The position numbers and the translations under genes were made by a program. A DNA stretch of 64,000 nt. Origin: Bordetella holmesii ATCC 51541. GTDB lineage: Bacteria > Pseudomonadota > Gammaproteobacteria > Burkholderiales > Burkholderiaceae_B. Shown piece by piece: positions 55,017 through 64,000 of this stretch (positions are counted from its first letter, which is position 1; each line of letters begins with the position of its first letter). The stretch spans positions 310,001 through 374,000 of the forward strand of contig CP007494.1 of the NCBI GenBank assembly GCA_000612485.1, in the 5' to 3' direction. The notes beneath the pieces are model-generated. The model did not search any database and had not been told where the DNA came from. It was given only the letters and a program-made list of their open reading frames with translations.

Positions 55017-55534
55017 GCGTACAGCACCCCATAGCAATGCTGCCAGGCCTTGACCATATCGCGCTGCACGGCCTGCACCGACACGCCCAGGCGCTCGCTG
55101 ACTTCCGGGTATGTCAGCCCTTCCACTTGGGCCAGGACGAACACTTGCCGCGCCCGCGCGGGCAACTGCTCCATCATGCGGCAGACCGCTTCCAGCGCCT
55201 CGACCACCAGCACATGCATTTCGGGACTCGCGACGACATCGTCGGCGCGGGCCGCAAGGGTTTCCAGATAGGCCTGCTCGATCGCCTTGCGGCGGGACTG
55301 GTCGATCAGCAACCGCTTGGCCACCGTGGTCAAGAACCCGCGGGGCTCGGCAAAGGCCAGGCGAGAACGGCTGCGCATGACCCGCTCGAACGTATCGTGC
55401 GCCAGATCCGCCGCTGCATCAGCGCCGCCGAGCCTGCGGTGCAGCATTTGCACCAGCCACCCGTGATGTTCTCGGTACAGGCTGACAAATTCGTCAGAGG
55501 TGGCGTAGTCGACAGGTTGCACGGGCCTTTCCAT
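55013..55534 (-). CDS. fecI: FecI-type ECF sigma factor, second system
   Basis: A 173-residue iron-starvation sigma factor: region 2 (FVSLYREHHGWLVQMLHRRL, AADLAHDTFERVM, PRGFLTTVAKRLLIDQSRRK) and region 4 (LPARARQVFVLAQVEGLTYP, EVSERLGVSVQAVQRDMVKA). It should direct transcription of the neighbouring TonB-receptor gene. The start is the ATG at 55534; a weak Fur-box-like sequence lies 10-24 bases upstream. It is divergent from the phn-type ABC operon (223 bases between starts). Confidence 0.93.
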   Translation of the reverse strand: MERPVQPVDYATSDEFVSLYREHHGWLVQMLHRRLGGADAAADLAHDTFERVMRSRSRLAFAEPRGFLTTVAKRLLIDQSRRKAIEQAYLETLAARADDVVASPEMHVLVVEALEAVCRMMEQLPARARQVFVLAQVEGLTYPEVSERLGVSVQAVQRDMVKAWQHCYGVLYA

Positions 55535-55543
55535 AAACGCTAA

Positions 55544-55558
55544 TGGGAATTATTGCTA
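55544..55558 (-). promoter_or_regulatory. Weak Fur-box-like site before the second fecI
   Basis: TGGGAAT-T-ATTGCTA resembles the 7-1-7 Fur pattern TGATAAT-N-ATTATCA at nine of fourteen arm positions. It lies just upstream of the fecI start in an AT-rich patch. It is weaker than the site at 22649, so it is a suggestion only. Confidence 0.4.
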
Positions 55559-55629
55559 ATTTTAAATGATGACGCTTCGGTGCGCTCGAAGGATCGCACC
55601 GATCCCCTTGTGTCTGCGCGTTTGGAAAA

Positions 55630-55653
55630 CAAAACGAACAAAACGAACAAAAG
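55630..55653. repeat. Nine-base tandem repeat in the phn promoter region
   Basis: CAAAACGAA occurs twice in tandem (55630-55638, 55639-55647), followed by a partial copy CAAAAG, about 105 bases upstream of phnD. It does not match the 11-base PhoB repeat. It could bind a regulator or simply be a curved A-tract region. Confidence 0.4.
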
Positions 55654-55757
55654 ACACCAGAAAAGATCGGGAACCCCCCAAGTTTGTGGCGCGTTTTTTT
55701 GTGTTTGAATCTGAGGACAAGAATGAATACCCGAAAAAATTCCCGAGGAGACAAACC

Positions 55758-56762
55758 ATGCAAGCCAAGCGCATCGTACAAACCGCTTTTGTCCTGGCCG
55801 TGGCCGCAGGCAGTCATACCGCTTTTGCCGCCGACACCTGCTCGAACCGGGGCGATCTGGATGTAATGTACTGCGATGCCAACAAGGATCTGGTGGCCGA
55901 TACGCCCACCGAGGCGTCCAAGCTGAAGACACCTTCGACCCTGGTCTTTACCTACACCCCGGTGGAAGACCCCGCGGTGTATGAAGACATCTTCAAGCCC
56001 TTCACCAACCACCTGGCGCAGTGCACCGGCAAACGCGTCGTGTTCTATCAGGTGCAGAGCAACGCGGCGGAAATCGAGGCCATGCGCTCGGGCCGCCTGC
56101 ACGTCGGCGGCTTTTCCACCGGCCCGACGGCCTACGCGGTGAATATTGCGGGTGCCGTGCCGTTCGCGGTCAAGGGGTATGCCGATGGTTTTCAGGGTTA
56201 CAACCTGATCGTGATCGTCAAGAAAGACAGCCCCTATCAAAAGCTCACGGACCTCAAGGGCAAGAAACTGGCGCACACCGCCCCCTCGTCCAACTCCGGC
56301 CATATGGCGCCGGTCGCGCTTTTCCCCAAAGAAGGGCTCACCCCCGACAAGGACTACAAGGTGGTCTTCTCGGGCAAGCACGACCAGTCGGTCATGGGCG
56401 TGAATTCGGGGGACTATGACGCCGCCGCCGTGGCCTCGGATGTGTTCAAGCGCATGGCCGAGCGCGGGCAAATCAAGGAAGAGGATTTCCGGGTGATTTA
56501 CCGCAGCGAGAAATTTCCCACCTCGTCGTTTTCGTATGCGCACGACCTGGAGCCCAAGTTCCGCGACCAGATGCTCAAGTGCTTCTATGACTATCGCTTC
56601 CCCGATGAGATGAAAAAAGCCTTTGACGGCGCCGATCGTTTCTACCCGGTGACGTACAAGAAAGACTGGGCCATCGTTCGCGAAGTGGCTGAATCCGGCG
56701 GAGAGAGCTTCAATCGCGCGGCCTACGACCGCGAATCCGCCAAGAACAAAGGCAAGCAATAA
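55758..56762 (+). CDS. phnD: Phosphonate/phosphite-type ABC transporter substrate-binding protein
   Basis: The 334-residue protein has a signal peptide ([20 protein letters not shown] to FA|ADTC). The PhnD pattern is present: [79 protein letters not shown] and [20 protein letters not shown]. The SSNSGH loop is the family's phosphonate-oxygen binding site. The ATG has GAGGAG seven bases upstream; the frame before it is not protein-like. First gene of a four-gene import operon. Confidence 0.92.
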   Translation: MQAKRIVQTAFVLAVAAGSHTAFAADTCSNRGDLDVMYCDANKDLVADTPTEASKLKTPSTLVFTYTPVEDPAVYEDIFKPFTNHLAQCTGKRVVFYQVQSNAAEIEAMRSGRLHVGGFSTGPTAYAVNIAGAVPFAVKGYADGFQGYNLIVIVKKDSPYQKLTDLKGKKLAHTAPSSNSGHMAPVALFPKEGLTPDKDYKVVFSGKHDQSVMGVNSGDYDAAAVASDVFKRMAERGQIKEEDFRVIYRSEKFPTSSFSYAHDLEPKFRDQMLKCFYDYRFPDEMKKAFDGADRFYPVTYKKDWAIVREVAESGGESFNRAAYDRESAKNKGKQ

Positions 56763-56764
56763 GC

Positions 56765-57535
56765 ATGACGACGTCTTTGCGCATTTCCGGCCTGGTCAAG
56801 GAGTACCGGGCCGGGCAGCCCGTCCTCAAGGGGATCGACCTGCACGTGGCCGGGCAGGGGTTGACCGCCATCATCGGTCCTTCGGGCACTGGCAAAAGCA
56901 CGCTCTTGCGTTGCGTCAACCGGTTGATCGAGCCCACGCAGGGGCAAATCGTGCTGCAGGCCGATGGTGCCACCGTGGATCTGGCCCGCGTGCGCGGCCA
57001 GGCGTTGCGGCATGCCCGCAGGCGTATCGGCATGGTGTTCCAGGAGTACAACCTGGTCGAGCGCCTGACCGTCATGGAAAACCTGCTGACAGGCCGATTG
57101 GGCTATACCTCGGCGCTCAAGGCCTGGTTGCGCCGCTTCGAGCAGGAAGACATCGACCGCGCCTTCGGCCTGCTGGAGACAGTAGGCTTGGCAGGTTTTG
57201 CGGACCAGCGCGCCGATGCGCTGTCCGGCGGCCAGCGCCAACGAGTGGGTATCGCTCGCGCCCTGATGCAACGCCCGCAATTGCTGCTGGCCGACGAGCC
57301 GACCTCGTCGCTTGACCCCAAGACGTCGGTCGAGATCATGGAGCTGTTGACCGAACAAGGCAGCGCCAGTGGCATCCCCGTGCTGGTCAATATACATGAC
57401 GTCGAACTCGCGCGCCGCTACGCCTCGCGCATTGTCGGCATGTCGGGCGGCCAGGTGGTCTACGACGGCGATGGACAAGGCCTGGACACCGCCACGCTCA
57501 AGGCTATCTACGGAGGCGAGTCGTGGTTGCAGTAG
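56765..57535 (+). CDS. phnC: Phosphonate-type ABC transporter ATP-binding protein
   Basis: A 256-residue ABC ATPase starting two bases after the phnD stop. Walker A is [20 protein letters not shown], the Q-loop is [18 protein letters not shown] (typical of PhnC), the signature is [15 protein letters not shown] and Walker B is [13 protein letters not shown]. It energises uptake by the two permeases that follow. The 3' end overlaps the first permease start by 13 bases. Confidence 0.94.
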   Translation: MTTSLRISGLVKEYRAGQPVLKGIDLHVAGQGLTAIIGPSGTGKSTLLRCVNRLIEPTQGQIVLQADGATVDLARVRGQALRHARRRIGMVFQEYNLVERLTVMENLLTGRLGYTSALKAWLRRFEQEDIDRAFGLLETVGLAGFADQRADALSGGQRQRVGIARALMQRPQLLLADEPTSSLDPKTSVEIMELLTEQGSASGIPVLVNIHDVELARRYASRIVGMSGGQVVYDGDGQGLDTATLKAIYGGESWLQ

Positions 57536-58398
57536 CCAAGGGACATCGCAGTGCCAGACGACCTTTTGCCCTGCCGTGGCAGGCACGGTTGCTGGCGGTG
57601 GCGTTGGTGGTTTATGCCGTCTACGCGGCCACACAATTGGACTTCAACTGGACGCGCATCAAGCACGGCATGGACCACGCGTCGACCTTTCTGGCGCGCA
57701 TGGTGCCGCCCAACTTCGAAAAGCCCGCCACACTATGGAAAGGCATCGCCGAAAGCCTGGAAATCGCCGTACTGGCCTCGCTTCTGGGAATCGTGCTGTC
57801 GTTGCCCGTCGGCCTGCTGGGCGCGCGCAATATGATGCCGGCCTGGGTATCGTGGCCGGCGCGCGCGCTGGTGGCCTTGTGCCGCTCGCTGCATCCGGTC
57901 ATCGTGGCGATTCTGTTCGTCAAGGCGGTGGGCTTTGGCGCATTAGCCGGCATTCTGGCGCTGACGCTGGCCTCGATCGGCTTTATCGGCAAGCTGTTTA
58001 CGGAGGCCATCGAAGAGATCTCACTCAAGCAGGTCGAGGCCGTACGGGCCACCGGGGCCGCCTTTCCCAACCTCATCATCTTCGGCGTACTGCCTCAGGT
58101 ATTCGCGCGGTTTGTCGGCTTTTCCACCTACCAGTTCGACTCCAACCTGCGCAACTCCACCATGGTGGGCATCGTCGGAGCGGGCGGCGTAGGCGGGACC
58201 TTGTTTTCGGCGTTCCAACGGTTCGACTATGACTTTGTGTCGGCCATTCTGATCACCCTCATCGCCATCATCATGCTGGGAGAAATGCTGGCAGGCATGG
58301 TGCGAGCGGTGTTCCTTGAAGGGTGGAGCTTTGACCGTCTCCTGGTCAAACGCTTTAATGGCGCACGGGGCCTGAGCAAACCGGAGGGCCGGCCATGA
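57523..58398 (+). CDS. phnE: Phosphonate-type ABC transporter permease (first)
   Basis: A 291-residue inner-membrane permease, GTG start, overlapping phnC. About six helices and the binding-protein-dependent transport motif are seen: [60 protein letters not shown] (EAA loop that docks the ATPase) and [20 protein letters not shown]. Its stop overlaps the start of a second permease, giving a heterodimeric channel. Confidence 0.92.
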   Translation: MVAVAKGHRSARRPFALPWQARLLAVALVVYAVYAATQLDFNWTRIKHGMDHASTFLARMVPPNFEKPATLWKGIAESLEIAVLASLLGIVLSLPVGLLGARNMMPAWVSWPARALVALCRSLHPVIVAILFVKAVGFGALAGILALTLASIGFIGKLFTEAIEEISLKQVEAVRATGAAFPNLIIFGVLPQVFARFVGFSTYQFDSNLRNSTMVGIVGAGGVGGTLFSAFQRFDYDFVSAILITLIAIIMLGEMLAGMVRAVFLEGWSFDRLLVKRFNGARGLSKPEGRP

Positions 58399-59216
58399 CG
58401 AGCGCACTGCTCACTCAACCTGAAGACGGCCACCGCACCTGGCAACGCTACAGCGCAGGCCAGCGTCTGCTGCGCTTCATGCTCTATCTGCTGGTGGTGG
58501 CGGCGGTCGTGCAGGCCATGCGCGGCGTGGAGATCATCCCCGAATTTCTCTACGACGCACCGCAACAGATGGGAGATCTGTTTACACGGATGTGGCCCAT
58601 CGACTGGGCGTTCTATGCCGAAGGCGTGCACGGCCCGCTGATAGAAACCCTGCACATCGCCACGCTGGGCACGCTGATATCGGTGCTGCTGGCCGTGCCC
58701 GTGGGCCTGCTGGCGGCCAACAATCTCACCCCCAGCCGTATCCTCAATCAATTGGCCCGGCTGATCCTGGTTTCCAGCCGTTCGGTCAATTCGCTGGTGT
58801 GGGCGTTGCTGTTCATCGCCATCTTCGGACCGGGCGCGCTGGCGGGCATCTTGGCCATCGCCTTCCGGTCCATAGGCTTTGTCGGCAAGCTCGTGGGCGA
58901 GGCCATCGAACAGGCGCACCGCGGCCCCATCGAAGCGTTGACGGCGTCTGGCGCCAGCCGCAGCGCGGTCCTTTGGTACGGCTATTGGCCGCAGATCCGG
59001 CCGGCATTCTGGTCCATCGTGCTGTTGCGTTGGGACATTAATGTGCGCGAATCCGCCGTGCTAGGCCTGGTCGGCGCGGGCGGCATCGGCATGGTCCTGG
59101 ACACCGCGCTCAATCTCTTTCAGTGGGATCGCGTCGCACTGGTGCTGGTATCCATCTTCGCCATTGTCGTGGTGGCCGAGATCGTCATCACCCAGGCCCG
59201 CAAGCACATCCTCTGA
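58395..59216 (+). CDS. phnE: Phosphonate-type ABC transporter permease (second)
   Basis: A 273-residue permease coupled by an ATGA overlap to the first. The same family motifs are present: ETLHIATLGTLISVLLAVPV, LARLILVSSRSVNSLVWALL, the EAA loop GEAIEQAHRGPIEALTASGA and ESAVLGLVGAGGIGMVLDTA. The two permeases are clearly divergent from each other, so this is a stable two-permease system rather than a recent duplication. No C-P lyase or phosphite dehydrogenase gene follows, so the transported compound and its fate are open. A strong terminator ends the operon. Confidence 0.92.
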   Translation: MTSALLTQPEDGHRTWQRYSAGQRLLRFMLYLLVVAAVVQAMRGVEIIPEFLYDAPQQMGDLFTRMWPIDWAFYAEGVHGPLIETLHIATLGTLISVLLAVPVGLLAANNLTPSRILNQLARLILVSSRSVNSLVWALLFIAIFGPGALAGILAIAFRSIGFVGKLVGEAIEQAHRGPIEALTASGASRSAVLWYGYWPQIRPAFWSIVLLRWDINVRESAVLGLVGAGGIGMVLDTALNLFQWDRVALVLVSIFAIVVVAEIVITQARKHIL

Positions 59217-59240
59217 TCCTCGCGCCCGCCTGATGGATAT

Positions 59241-59266
59241 ATGCCGCCCCCAGGGGCGGCATTTTT
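59241..59266 (+). terminator. Intrinsic terminator of the phn-type operon
   Basis: ATGCCGCCCC-CA-GGGGCGGCAT followed by TTTT, 24 bases after the second permease stop: a ten-pair GC-rich arm pair with a T-run. Confidence 0.88.
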
Positions 59267-59412
59267 CATCACCAAGCAATCCTTTCTCGTTAAATTGACG
59301 ATAAAGGTCCGTATGGGTTGAATTTTCTTGATTTATTTCTGATATATGACAGGTCATCAAGAACGGGCTATGCCATGATTACTATCCCGACTTTTGCGTG
59401 GGCAAGGACGAC

Positions 59413-61002
59413 ATGTCAGAACAAGAGTTGAAACTGCACGTCCCCGCCAGGGCGGTCGAGGGCATCAAACAGGACATCGCCGAACGCCAGGCGACACGCC
59501 TGCCGCTGCGCGCCATGTATTTCGATACACCCGAGCGCGAACTCGTCCGGGCGCGCATCGCCCTGCGCCTGCGCCAGGAGGGCGACACCTGGGTGCAAAC
59601 CGTCAAGATGCCCGGCGCCAACGCCATCAGCCGCATCGAACTCAACCACCTTCGTCCTGGCCCCGTGCTGGACTTGTCGGTCTATGCGGGCACCGAGGTC
59701 GGCGACGCACTGGCCCGCATACATGGCCAGTTAGGGGTTTGCTATGAAACCGATGTGCAGCGCCTGCTCTGTAAGCTGCACGCCCGCGAGGGCACGGTCG
59801 AAGCCGCCCTGGATCTGGGTGTGCTGCGCGCAGGCGGCCTGGAGCTGCCTATTTGCGAAATCGAGTTCGAGTTGCTTTCGGGCCGCCCGGAGGCGATTTT
59901 TACTATGGCGCGGGACTGGCAGCAACGCCACGGCCTGATACTGGATTCGCGCAGCAAATCCGAGCGCGGTGACGCGCTGGCGCAATTGGCGGCGGCCCTC
60001 GCCCTGGCTGGCGACGAAGCCACCGCACAGCAGATCGTGGCGCGTTTCTGGGCGCCGCGCGGAGCCACCAGCGTCAAGCTCAGCGCGGATATGAGTCCCG
60101 TGCAGGCCATGAGCCGTGTCGGCGACGAGTGCCTGGAGCAGATCATCCGCAACGCGGCGATGCTGGCCGAAGTCGATACGGCCGGCATCTATGCCGCCGG
60201 CGGACCCGAGCATGTGCATCAACTGCGCGTGGGCATGCGCCGACTGCGTTCGGCCTGGAGCCTGTTCGAAGGTGCTATCGCGCCCGCGCCGGCTGCGCTG
60301 CAATCGGGCCTGCGCGAGTATTTCGCAGCCCTGGGCACCAGCCGAGACCAGGATGTGTTGGCTGACACCATCATCCCGGCCCTTACCCAGGCTGGCATGC
60401 CGGACATCCCGGTCGAACCGGTGGCGCGCGGAGCAGATGCGCAAGCGCTGTGCAGCGGGATAGCCTTTCAAGGCTGGCTGTTGGACTTGTACGAATGGAG
60501 CATGAACGTGCGCGCCGTGCCCGGCGAGCAAGGGGTGCCCGAACCGGTGATTACCGAGGGTATGCCCATCGAGCCCGCCATCATCCCGCTCGATGCCGCG
60601 CCACCCAAGCCGACGTTGCAGCCCTTTCTGACGTGGCGACTACGCAAGTGGCATAAACAGGTTGTCTCGCAGGGCCGGCAGTTCGCAGACCTGGAGCTGG
60701 AGGCGCGCCATGAGCTTCGCAAACGTGGCAAACGGCTGCGCTACGCGCTGACCTTTGCGGAGTCCCTGCTGCCTGGCGCCCGCTTGCGCGCCTATCGCAA
60801 GCAACTGGCACGCGTGCAGGATCTGCTGGGTGAAATCAATGACCTGGCCGTCGCTGCCGAGCACTATCGGGCGCAAACCCTGCACCATCCCCAGGCCTGG
60901 TTTGCGCTGGGGTGGATCGCGGCAAGGCTGGAGGTGCTTGCCACCGAGGCTCAGCCCACATTCGTGAAGCTGGCCGACGGCAAGGCGTTCTGGAAAAGCT
61001 AG
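59413..61002 (+). CDS. CYTH and CHAD domain protein (inorganic triphosphatase / polyphosphate-binding)
   Basis: The 529-residue protein has an N-terminal CYTH domain (residues about 1-200) starting with the ExExK-type motif EQELKLHV and continuing MYFDTPERELVRARIALRLR, and LPICEIEFELLSG near its end. A C-terminal CHAD domain (about 220-520) has the conserved basic/histidine helices VHQLRVGMRRLRSAWSLFEG and ARHELRKRGKRLRYALTFAE. CYTH domains of this kind hydrolyse inorganic triphosphate; CHAD domains bind polyphosphate granules. The CHAD half contains a proline-rich insertion of about 50 residues (near residues 375-410). The ATG at 59413 follows AAGGA. Confidence 0.88.
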   Translation: MSEQELKLHVPARAVEGIKQDIAERQATRLPLRAMYFDTPERELVRARIALRLRQEGDTWVQTVKMPGANAISRIELNHLRPGPVLDLSVYAGTEVGDALARIHGQLGVCYETDVQRLLCKLHAREGTVEAALDLGVLRAGGLELPICEIEFELLSGRPEAIFTMARDWQQRHGLILDSRSKSERGDALAQLAAALALAGDEATAQQIVARFWAPRGATSVKLSADMSPVQAMSRVGDECLEQIIRNAAMLAEVDTAGIYAAGGPEHVHQLRVGMRRLRSAWSLFEGAIAPAPAALQSGLREYFAALGTSRDQDVLADTIIPALTQAGMPDIPVEPVARGADAQALCSGIAFQGWLLDLYEWSMNVRAVPGEQGVPEPVITEGMPIEPAIIPLDAAPPKPTLQPFLTWRLRKWHKQVVSQGRQFADLELEARHELRKRGKRLRYALTFAESLLPGARLRAYRKQLARVQDLLGEINDLAVAAEHYRAQTLHHPQAWFALGWIAARLEVLATEAQPTFVKLADGKAFWKS

Positions 61003-61069
61003 GCACGGCGTGGCGACTCAGGTGCGCGGGCCCGTGATGCCCGAACACCTGGCGCGAGGGGCTGCCGCC

Positions 61070-62296
61070 TCAGTCTGCCAGCAAGGCGGAGGCGAACTCT
61101 TCGGCCACGAAGGGCTGCAAGTCTTCCAGGCCCTCGCCCACGCCTATCCAGTAGACGGGCACCGGCCGCACGCCCTGGCTGCCGGCGGCCACGGCGGCCA
61201 GGGTGCCGCCCTTGGCGGTACCGTCCAGTTTTGTCACGACCAGACCCGTGAGCTGAATGGCCGCGTCAAAGGCCCGGATCTGGGCCAGCGCGTTCTGGCC
61301 GGTGTTGCCATCGACCACCAGTAAAACCTCATGCGGCGCGGCCGCATCGGCCTTGCTGATGACGCGACGGATCTTCTTGAGTTCTTCCATCAGGTGCAAC
61401 TGCGTGGGCAGGCGCCCTGCGGTGTCTATCATGACCACGCCGACGCCACGCGCCCGGCCCGCATTGACCGCGTCAAAGGCCACGGCGGCGGGGTCGCCCC
61501 CTTCCTGCGCGATGACGGTGACGTTGTTGCGGGTGCCCCATTCGACCAGTTGCTCACGCGCTGCCGCGCGGAACGTGTCGCCGGCAGCCAGCAGCACACT
61601 GGCGCCCTGCCGTTGAAAGGTATGGGCCAGCTTGCCAATGGAGGTCGTTTTGCCGGCGCCGTTGACGCCGGCGATCATCACCACCAGAGGCTGGGTGCGC
61701 GTGAGGTCAAAGCTGCGCTCGAGCGGCTTGAGGTGTTGCGTCAACAGTTGACGCAGCGCCGTCTTGACCTGAGCCGCATCTTCGATGCGGTCTTTTTTGA
61801 CGCGCGCACGCAACTCCGTGAGGAGTTTTTCGGTGGCTTCGATACCGGCATCGGCCATGATGAGGGCGGATTCCAGCTCTTCGAACAGATTTTCGTCGAC
61901 TTTTACGCCGACGAAAATGCCGCCGATGCTCTGCCCGGTACGCGCCAGGCCCTGTTTGAGACGATTGAGCCAGGAGGCCTTTTTGGGTGCGGCGGCCGGT
62001 TCGGCGGCAGCGGCCGGCGCGATGGCCGAAGGCGAAGGCGCCGGCGGCACAACGGGCGCGGCGACGGGTTCCGGCACGGCGGGCACAGGCGAGGCGGCCG
62101 GTTCGGGCTGAACGGGCGGCGCCGCCGGATGCACCGCAGGCGGCGGGACAGGCACAGCAGGCGCTGCGGCGGGTGGAGGGGACGGAACAGCGGGCGGCGA
62201 GACGGGCGCGGCCGGCTGGACGACAGGCTCCGGCGGCGGCGCGGGCGAAGCCTGCGCGGCGGGCGGAGGGGTCTTTTTCTTGAAGAAGCTGAACAT
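61070..62296 (-). CDS. ftsY: Signal recognition particle receptor FtsY
   Basis: The 408-residue GTPase docks ribosome-SRP complexes to the membrane. The N terminus MFSFFKKKTPPP is followed by about 95 residues of almost pure Pro/Ala/Val/Glu, then the NG domain. G1 is GVNGAGKTTSIGKLA, then DTFRAAAREQL, G3 VMIDTAGRLPTQ, G4 VTKLDGTAKGG, and the closing YWIGVGEGLEDLQPFVAEEF. The A domain is thus replaced by a low-complexity proline-rich linker. The ATG at 62296 is chosen because the upstream frame overlaps rsmD on the other strand. It is divergent from rsmD (73 bases). Confidence 0.95.
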   Translation of the reverse strand: MFSFFKKKTPPPAAQASPAPPPEPVVQPAAPVSPPAVPSPPPAAAPAVPVPPPAVHPAAPPVQPEPAASPVPAVPEPVAAPVVPPAPSPSAIAPAAAAEPAAAPKKASWLNRLKQGLARTGQSIGGIFVGVKVDENLFEELESALIMADAGIEATEKLLTELRARVKKDRIEDAAQVKTALRQLLTQHLKPLERSFDLTRTQPLVVMIAGVNGAGKTTSIGKLAHTFQRQGASVLLAAGDTFRAAAREQLVEWGTRNNVTVIAQEGGDPAAVAFDAVNAGRARGVGVVMIDTAGRLPTQLHLMEELKKIRRVISKADAAAPHEVLLVVDGNTGQNALAQIRAFDAAIQLTGLVVTKLDGTAKGGTLAAVAAGSQGVRPVPVYWIGVGEGLEDLQPFVAEEFASALLAD

Positions 62297-62368
62297 GTGC
62301 AAAAGTATATTCGGGATCCGCATCACCACGCTGCGACCGGCTACTATTCGCGCCAGGAGGTTCCGTTC

Positions 62369-62988
62369 TTGAAGCAATCTGCTAGCGGCGCACGCGCCAT
62401 TCGCATCGTCGGCGGCCAGTTCCGCCGCACCCCGATCACCGTGCCGGATGTCCCGGGCCTGCGGCCCACTCCCGACCGTGTGCGGGAGACCCTGTTCAAC
62501 TGGCTCAACCATCTCTGGCACGCCGACTTCCACGATAAGCGCGTGCTGGACCTGTTTGCCGGCAGCGGCGCGCTGGGCCTGGAAGCCGCCTCGCGCGGCG
62601 TGGCCCAGGTCCAGATGGTCGAGCGCGATCGCGCCGCGGTGTCCGCGCTGCGGACGCTGCGCGACAAGTTGAAAGCCGAGCAAATCCGCATCCACGCGGG
62701 CGACGCGATGGAGGTTCTGTCGCGCATGGATGCCTCGCGTTTCGATCTCGTGTTGCTGGACCCGCCCTTCGGACAGGGGTGGCTGGAGCGGATCTGGCCC
62801 TTGCTGCCCGCCGTGCTGGACGACGCCGCCCTCATCTATGTGGAATCCGAGGCTCCCATCGCCGCCCCCCGGATTTTGAGCTTTTACGCAACGGTAAAGC
62901 CGGAGCTGTCCATTACGGTTTGCTCCAGTTTGCTGCATTGCGGAAAACGGAGAATAATCCGGGTTCGGAGGATGGTGTTACACCATAA
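62369..62988 (+). CDS. rsmD: 16S rRNA (guanine966-N2)-methyltransferase RsmD, frameshifted near the end
   Basis: The start is a TTG with a strong AGGAGG eight bases upstream. Motifs: [35 protein letters not shown], the SAM-binding [18 protein letters not shown] and the catalytic LLDPPFGQG. At the C6 run 62865-62870 the frame leaves the family sequence. The normal ending [20 protein letters not shown] lies one frame away and stops at 62988, where one added C would read [16 protein letters not shown]. As written the protein keeps its catalytic core but gains a long foreign tail running to 63133 over coaD. I annotate the span implied by the family. Confidence 0.82.
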
Positions 62989-63011
62989 ACAAACAAGGTT
63001 TGGGAGCCTGC

Positions 63012-63524
63012 ATGATCACTGCCGTATACCCCGGCACGTTCGACCCGCTGACGCGCGGTCACGAAGACTTGGTGCGCCGCGCCGCTGCCCTGTTCGACAA
63101 AGTGGTCGTGGGGGTGGCGTTCAGCCGCAATAAAAAGCCCTTCTTCAGCATCGACGAGCGGGTTGAAATCGCCCGCGAAGTGCTGGGCCATTACCCCAAT
63201 GTCGAAGTCCGCAGCTTCGGCGGTCTGCTCAAGGACTTCGTGCGCGAGCAGAATGGCCGTGTCATCGTGCGCGGGCTGCGCGCCGTCTCGGACTTCGAAT
63301 ACGAATTTCAGATGGCCGGCATGAACCGCCACCTGCTGCCCGACGTCGAGACGCTGTTCATGACGCCTTCGGATCAGTACCAATTTATCTCGGGCACCAT
63401 CGTGCGCGAAATCGCGCAACTGGGCGGCGACGTAAGCAAGTTCGTCTTCCCCTCGGTGGAGCGTTGGCTGCAAGCCAAGGCCAAGGAACGCCGCGAGCAA
63501 TCCTGGCCCAACAACGCCGGCTAA
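63012..63524 (+). CDS. coaD: Phosphopantetheine adenylyltransferase
   Basis: A 170-residue enzyme of coenzyme A synthesis that transfers AMP to 4'-phosphopantetheine. Nucleotidyltransferase motifs: [20 protein letters not shown] (TxGH-type), the phosphate-binding [20 protein letters not shown], and [20 protein letters not shown] (ISSTxVR-type). The ATG at 63012 has GGGAG upstream; it follows rsmD by 23 bases and precedes the ferredoxin gene, the usual beta-proteobacterial order. Confidence 0.96.
   Translation: MITAVYPGTFDPLTRGHEDLVRRAAALFDKVVVGVAFSRNKKPFFSIDERVEIAREVLGHYPNVEVRSFGGLLKDFVREQNGRVIVRGLRAVSDFEYEFQMAGMNRHLLPDVETLFMTPSDQYQFISGTIVREIAQLGGDVSKFVFPSVERWLQAKAKERREQSWPNNAG

Positions 63525-64000
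<476 letters not shown>

Overview
The window reads as a chromosomal segment of a GC-rich betaproteobacterium, most likely Bordetella or a close Alcaligenaceae relative such as Achromobacter. This is inferred from several periplasmic Bug/TctC-type solute-binding proteins, the ftsY / rsmD-coaD-ferredoxin arrangement, the ribBA-ribH-nusB-thiL-pgpA-pncC riboflavin/thiamine block, groESL preceded by a CIRCE element, and two FecI-FecR-TonB-receptor iron modules. No rRNA or tRNA gene and no CRISPR array was seen.

Layout. 1-5 kb: envelope and transport genes (partial LTA-synthase-like protein, D,D-carboxypeptidase, bile-acid/arsenite-type symporter, a frameshifted LysE exporter, YbaN, zinc alcohol dehydrogenase). 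5-7.8 kb: a membrane histidine kinase and FixJ/NarL-type regulator followed by an exported GlcG/HbpS heme-binding-type protein; the same CTCCGTAG-N2-CTACGGAG dyad lies before the kinase and before the GlcG gene. 7.8-15.2 kb: a catabolic island made of a GntR regulator and MmgE/PrpD gene facing a Bug - flavoprotein - MmgE/PrpD - Bug operon. Both transcription units carry the same operator-like sequence, and two of the four genes in the minus-strand operon are broken. 15.2-22.5 kb: dbpA, a large MscS-type channel, a small lipoprotein and a P-type ATPase. 22.6-29 kb: a Fur-box-headed FecI/FecR/TonB-receptor/PepSY iron-uptake operon. 29-32 kb: maleylacetate-reductase-like dehydrogenase, Bug protein and LysR regulator. 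32.1-38.2 kb: antiporter - Orn/Lys/Arg decarboxylase - antiporter, an apparent acid-resistance module behind a 517-base AT-rich leader. 38.3-39.4 kb: a porin-like gene cut by an internally deleted IS3-family element. 39.5-51.4 kb: groESL and housekeeping genes (yihY, dgkA, NDH-2, pyrF, pncC, pgpA, thiL, nusB, ribH, ribBA, a HAD phosphatase, IclR). 51.4-55.5 kb: a second TonB receptor with FecR/FecI. 55.7-59.2 kb: a phosphonate/phosphite-type ABC importer with two permeases. 59.4-64 kb: CYTH-CHAD protein, ftsY, rsmD, coaD, ferredoxin and the start of a BenE-like transporter.

How it works together. The island at 8-15 kb looks like uptake (Bug) plus dehydration/oxidation (PrpD, flavoprotein) of an organic acid under GntR control. 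The kinase/regulator/GlcG trio resembles the HbpS-SenS-SenR arrangement, in which a secreted heme-binding protein modulates a sensor kinase. The antiporter-decarboxylase module would consume protons and exchange amino acid for amine.

A repeated oddity is that seven reading-frame breaks (LysE, three in the flavoprotein, LysR, RsmD, BenE) can each be repaired by adding one base to a run of C or G. None needs a base removed. This could be real slippage or a systematic sequencing deficit, and it affects how far the 'pseudogene' calls can be trusted.
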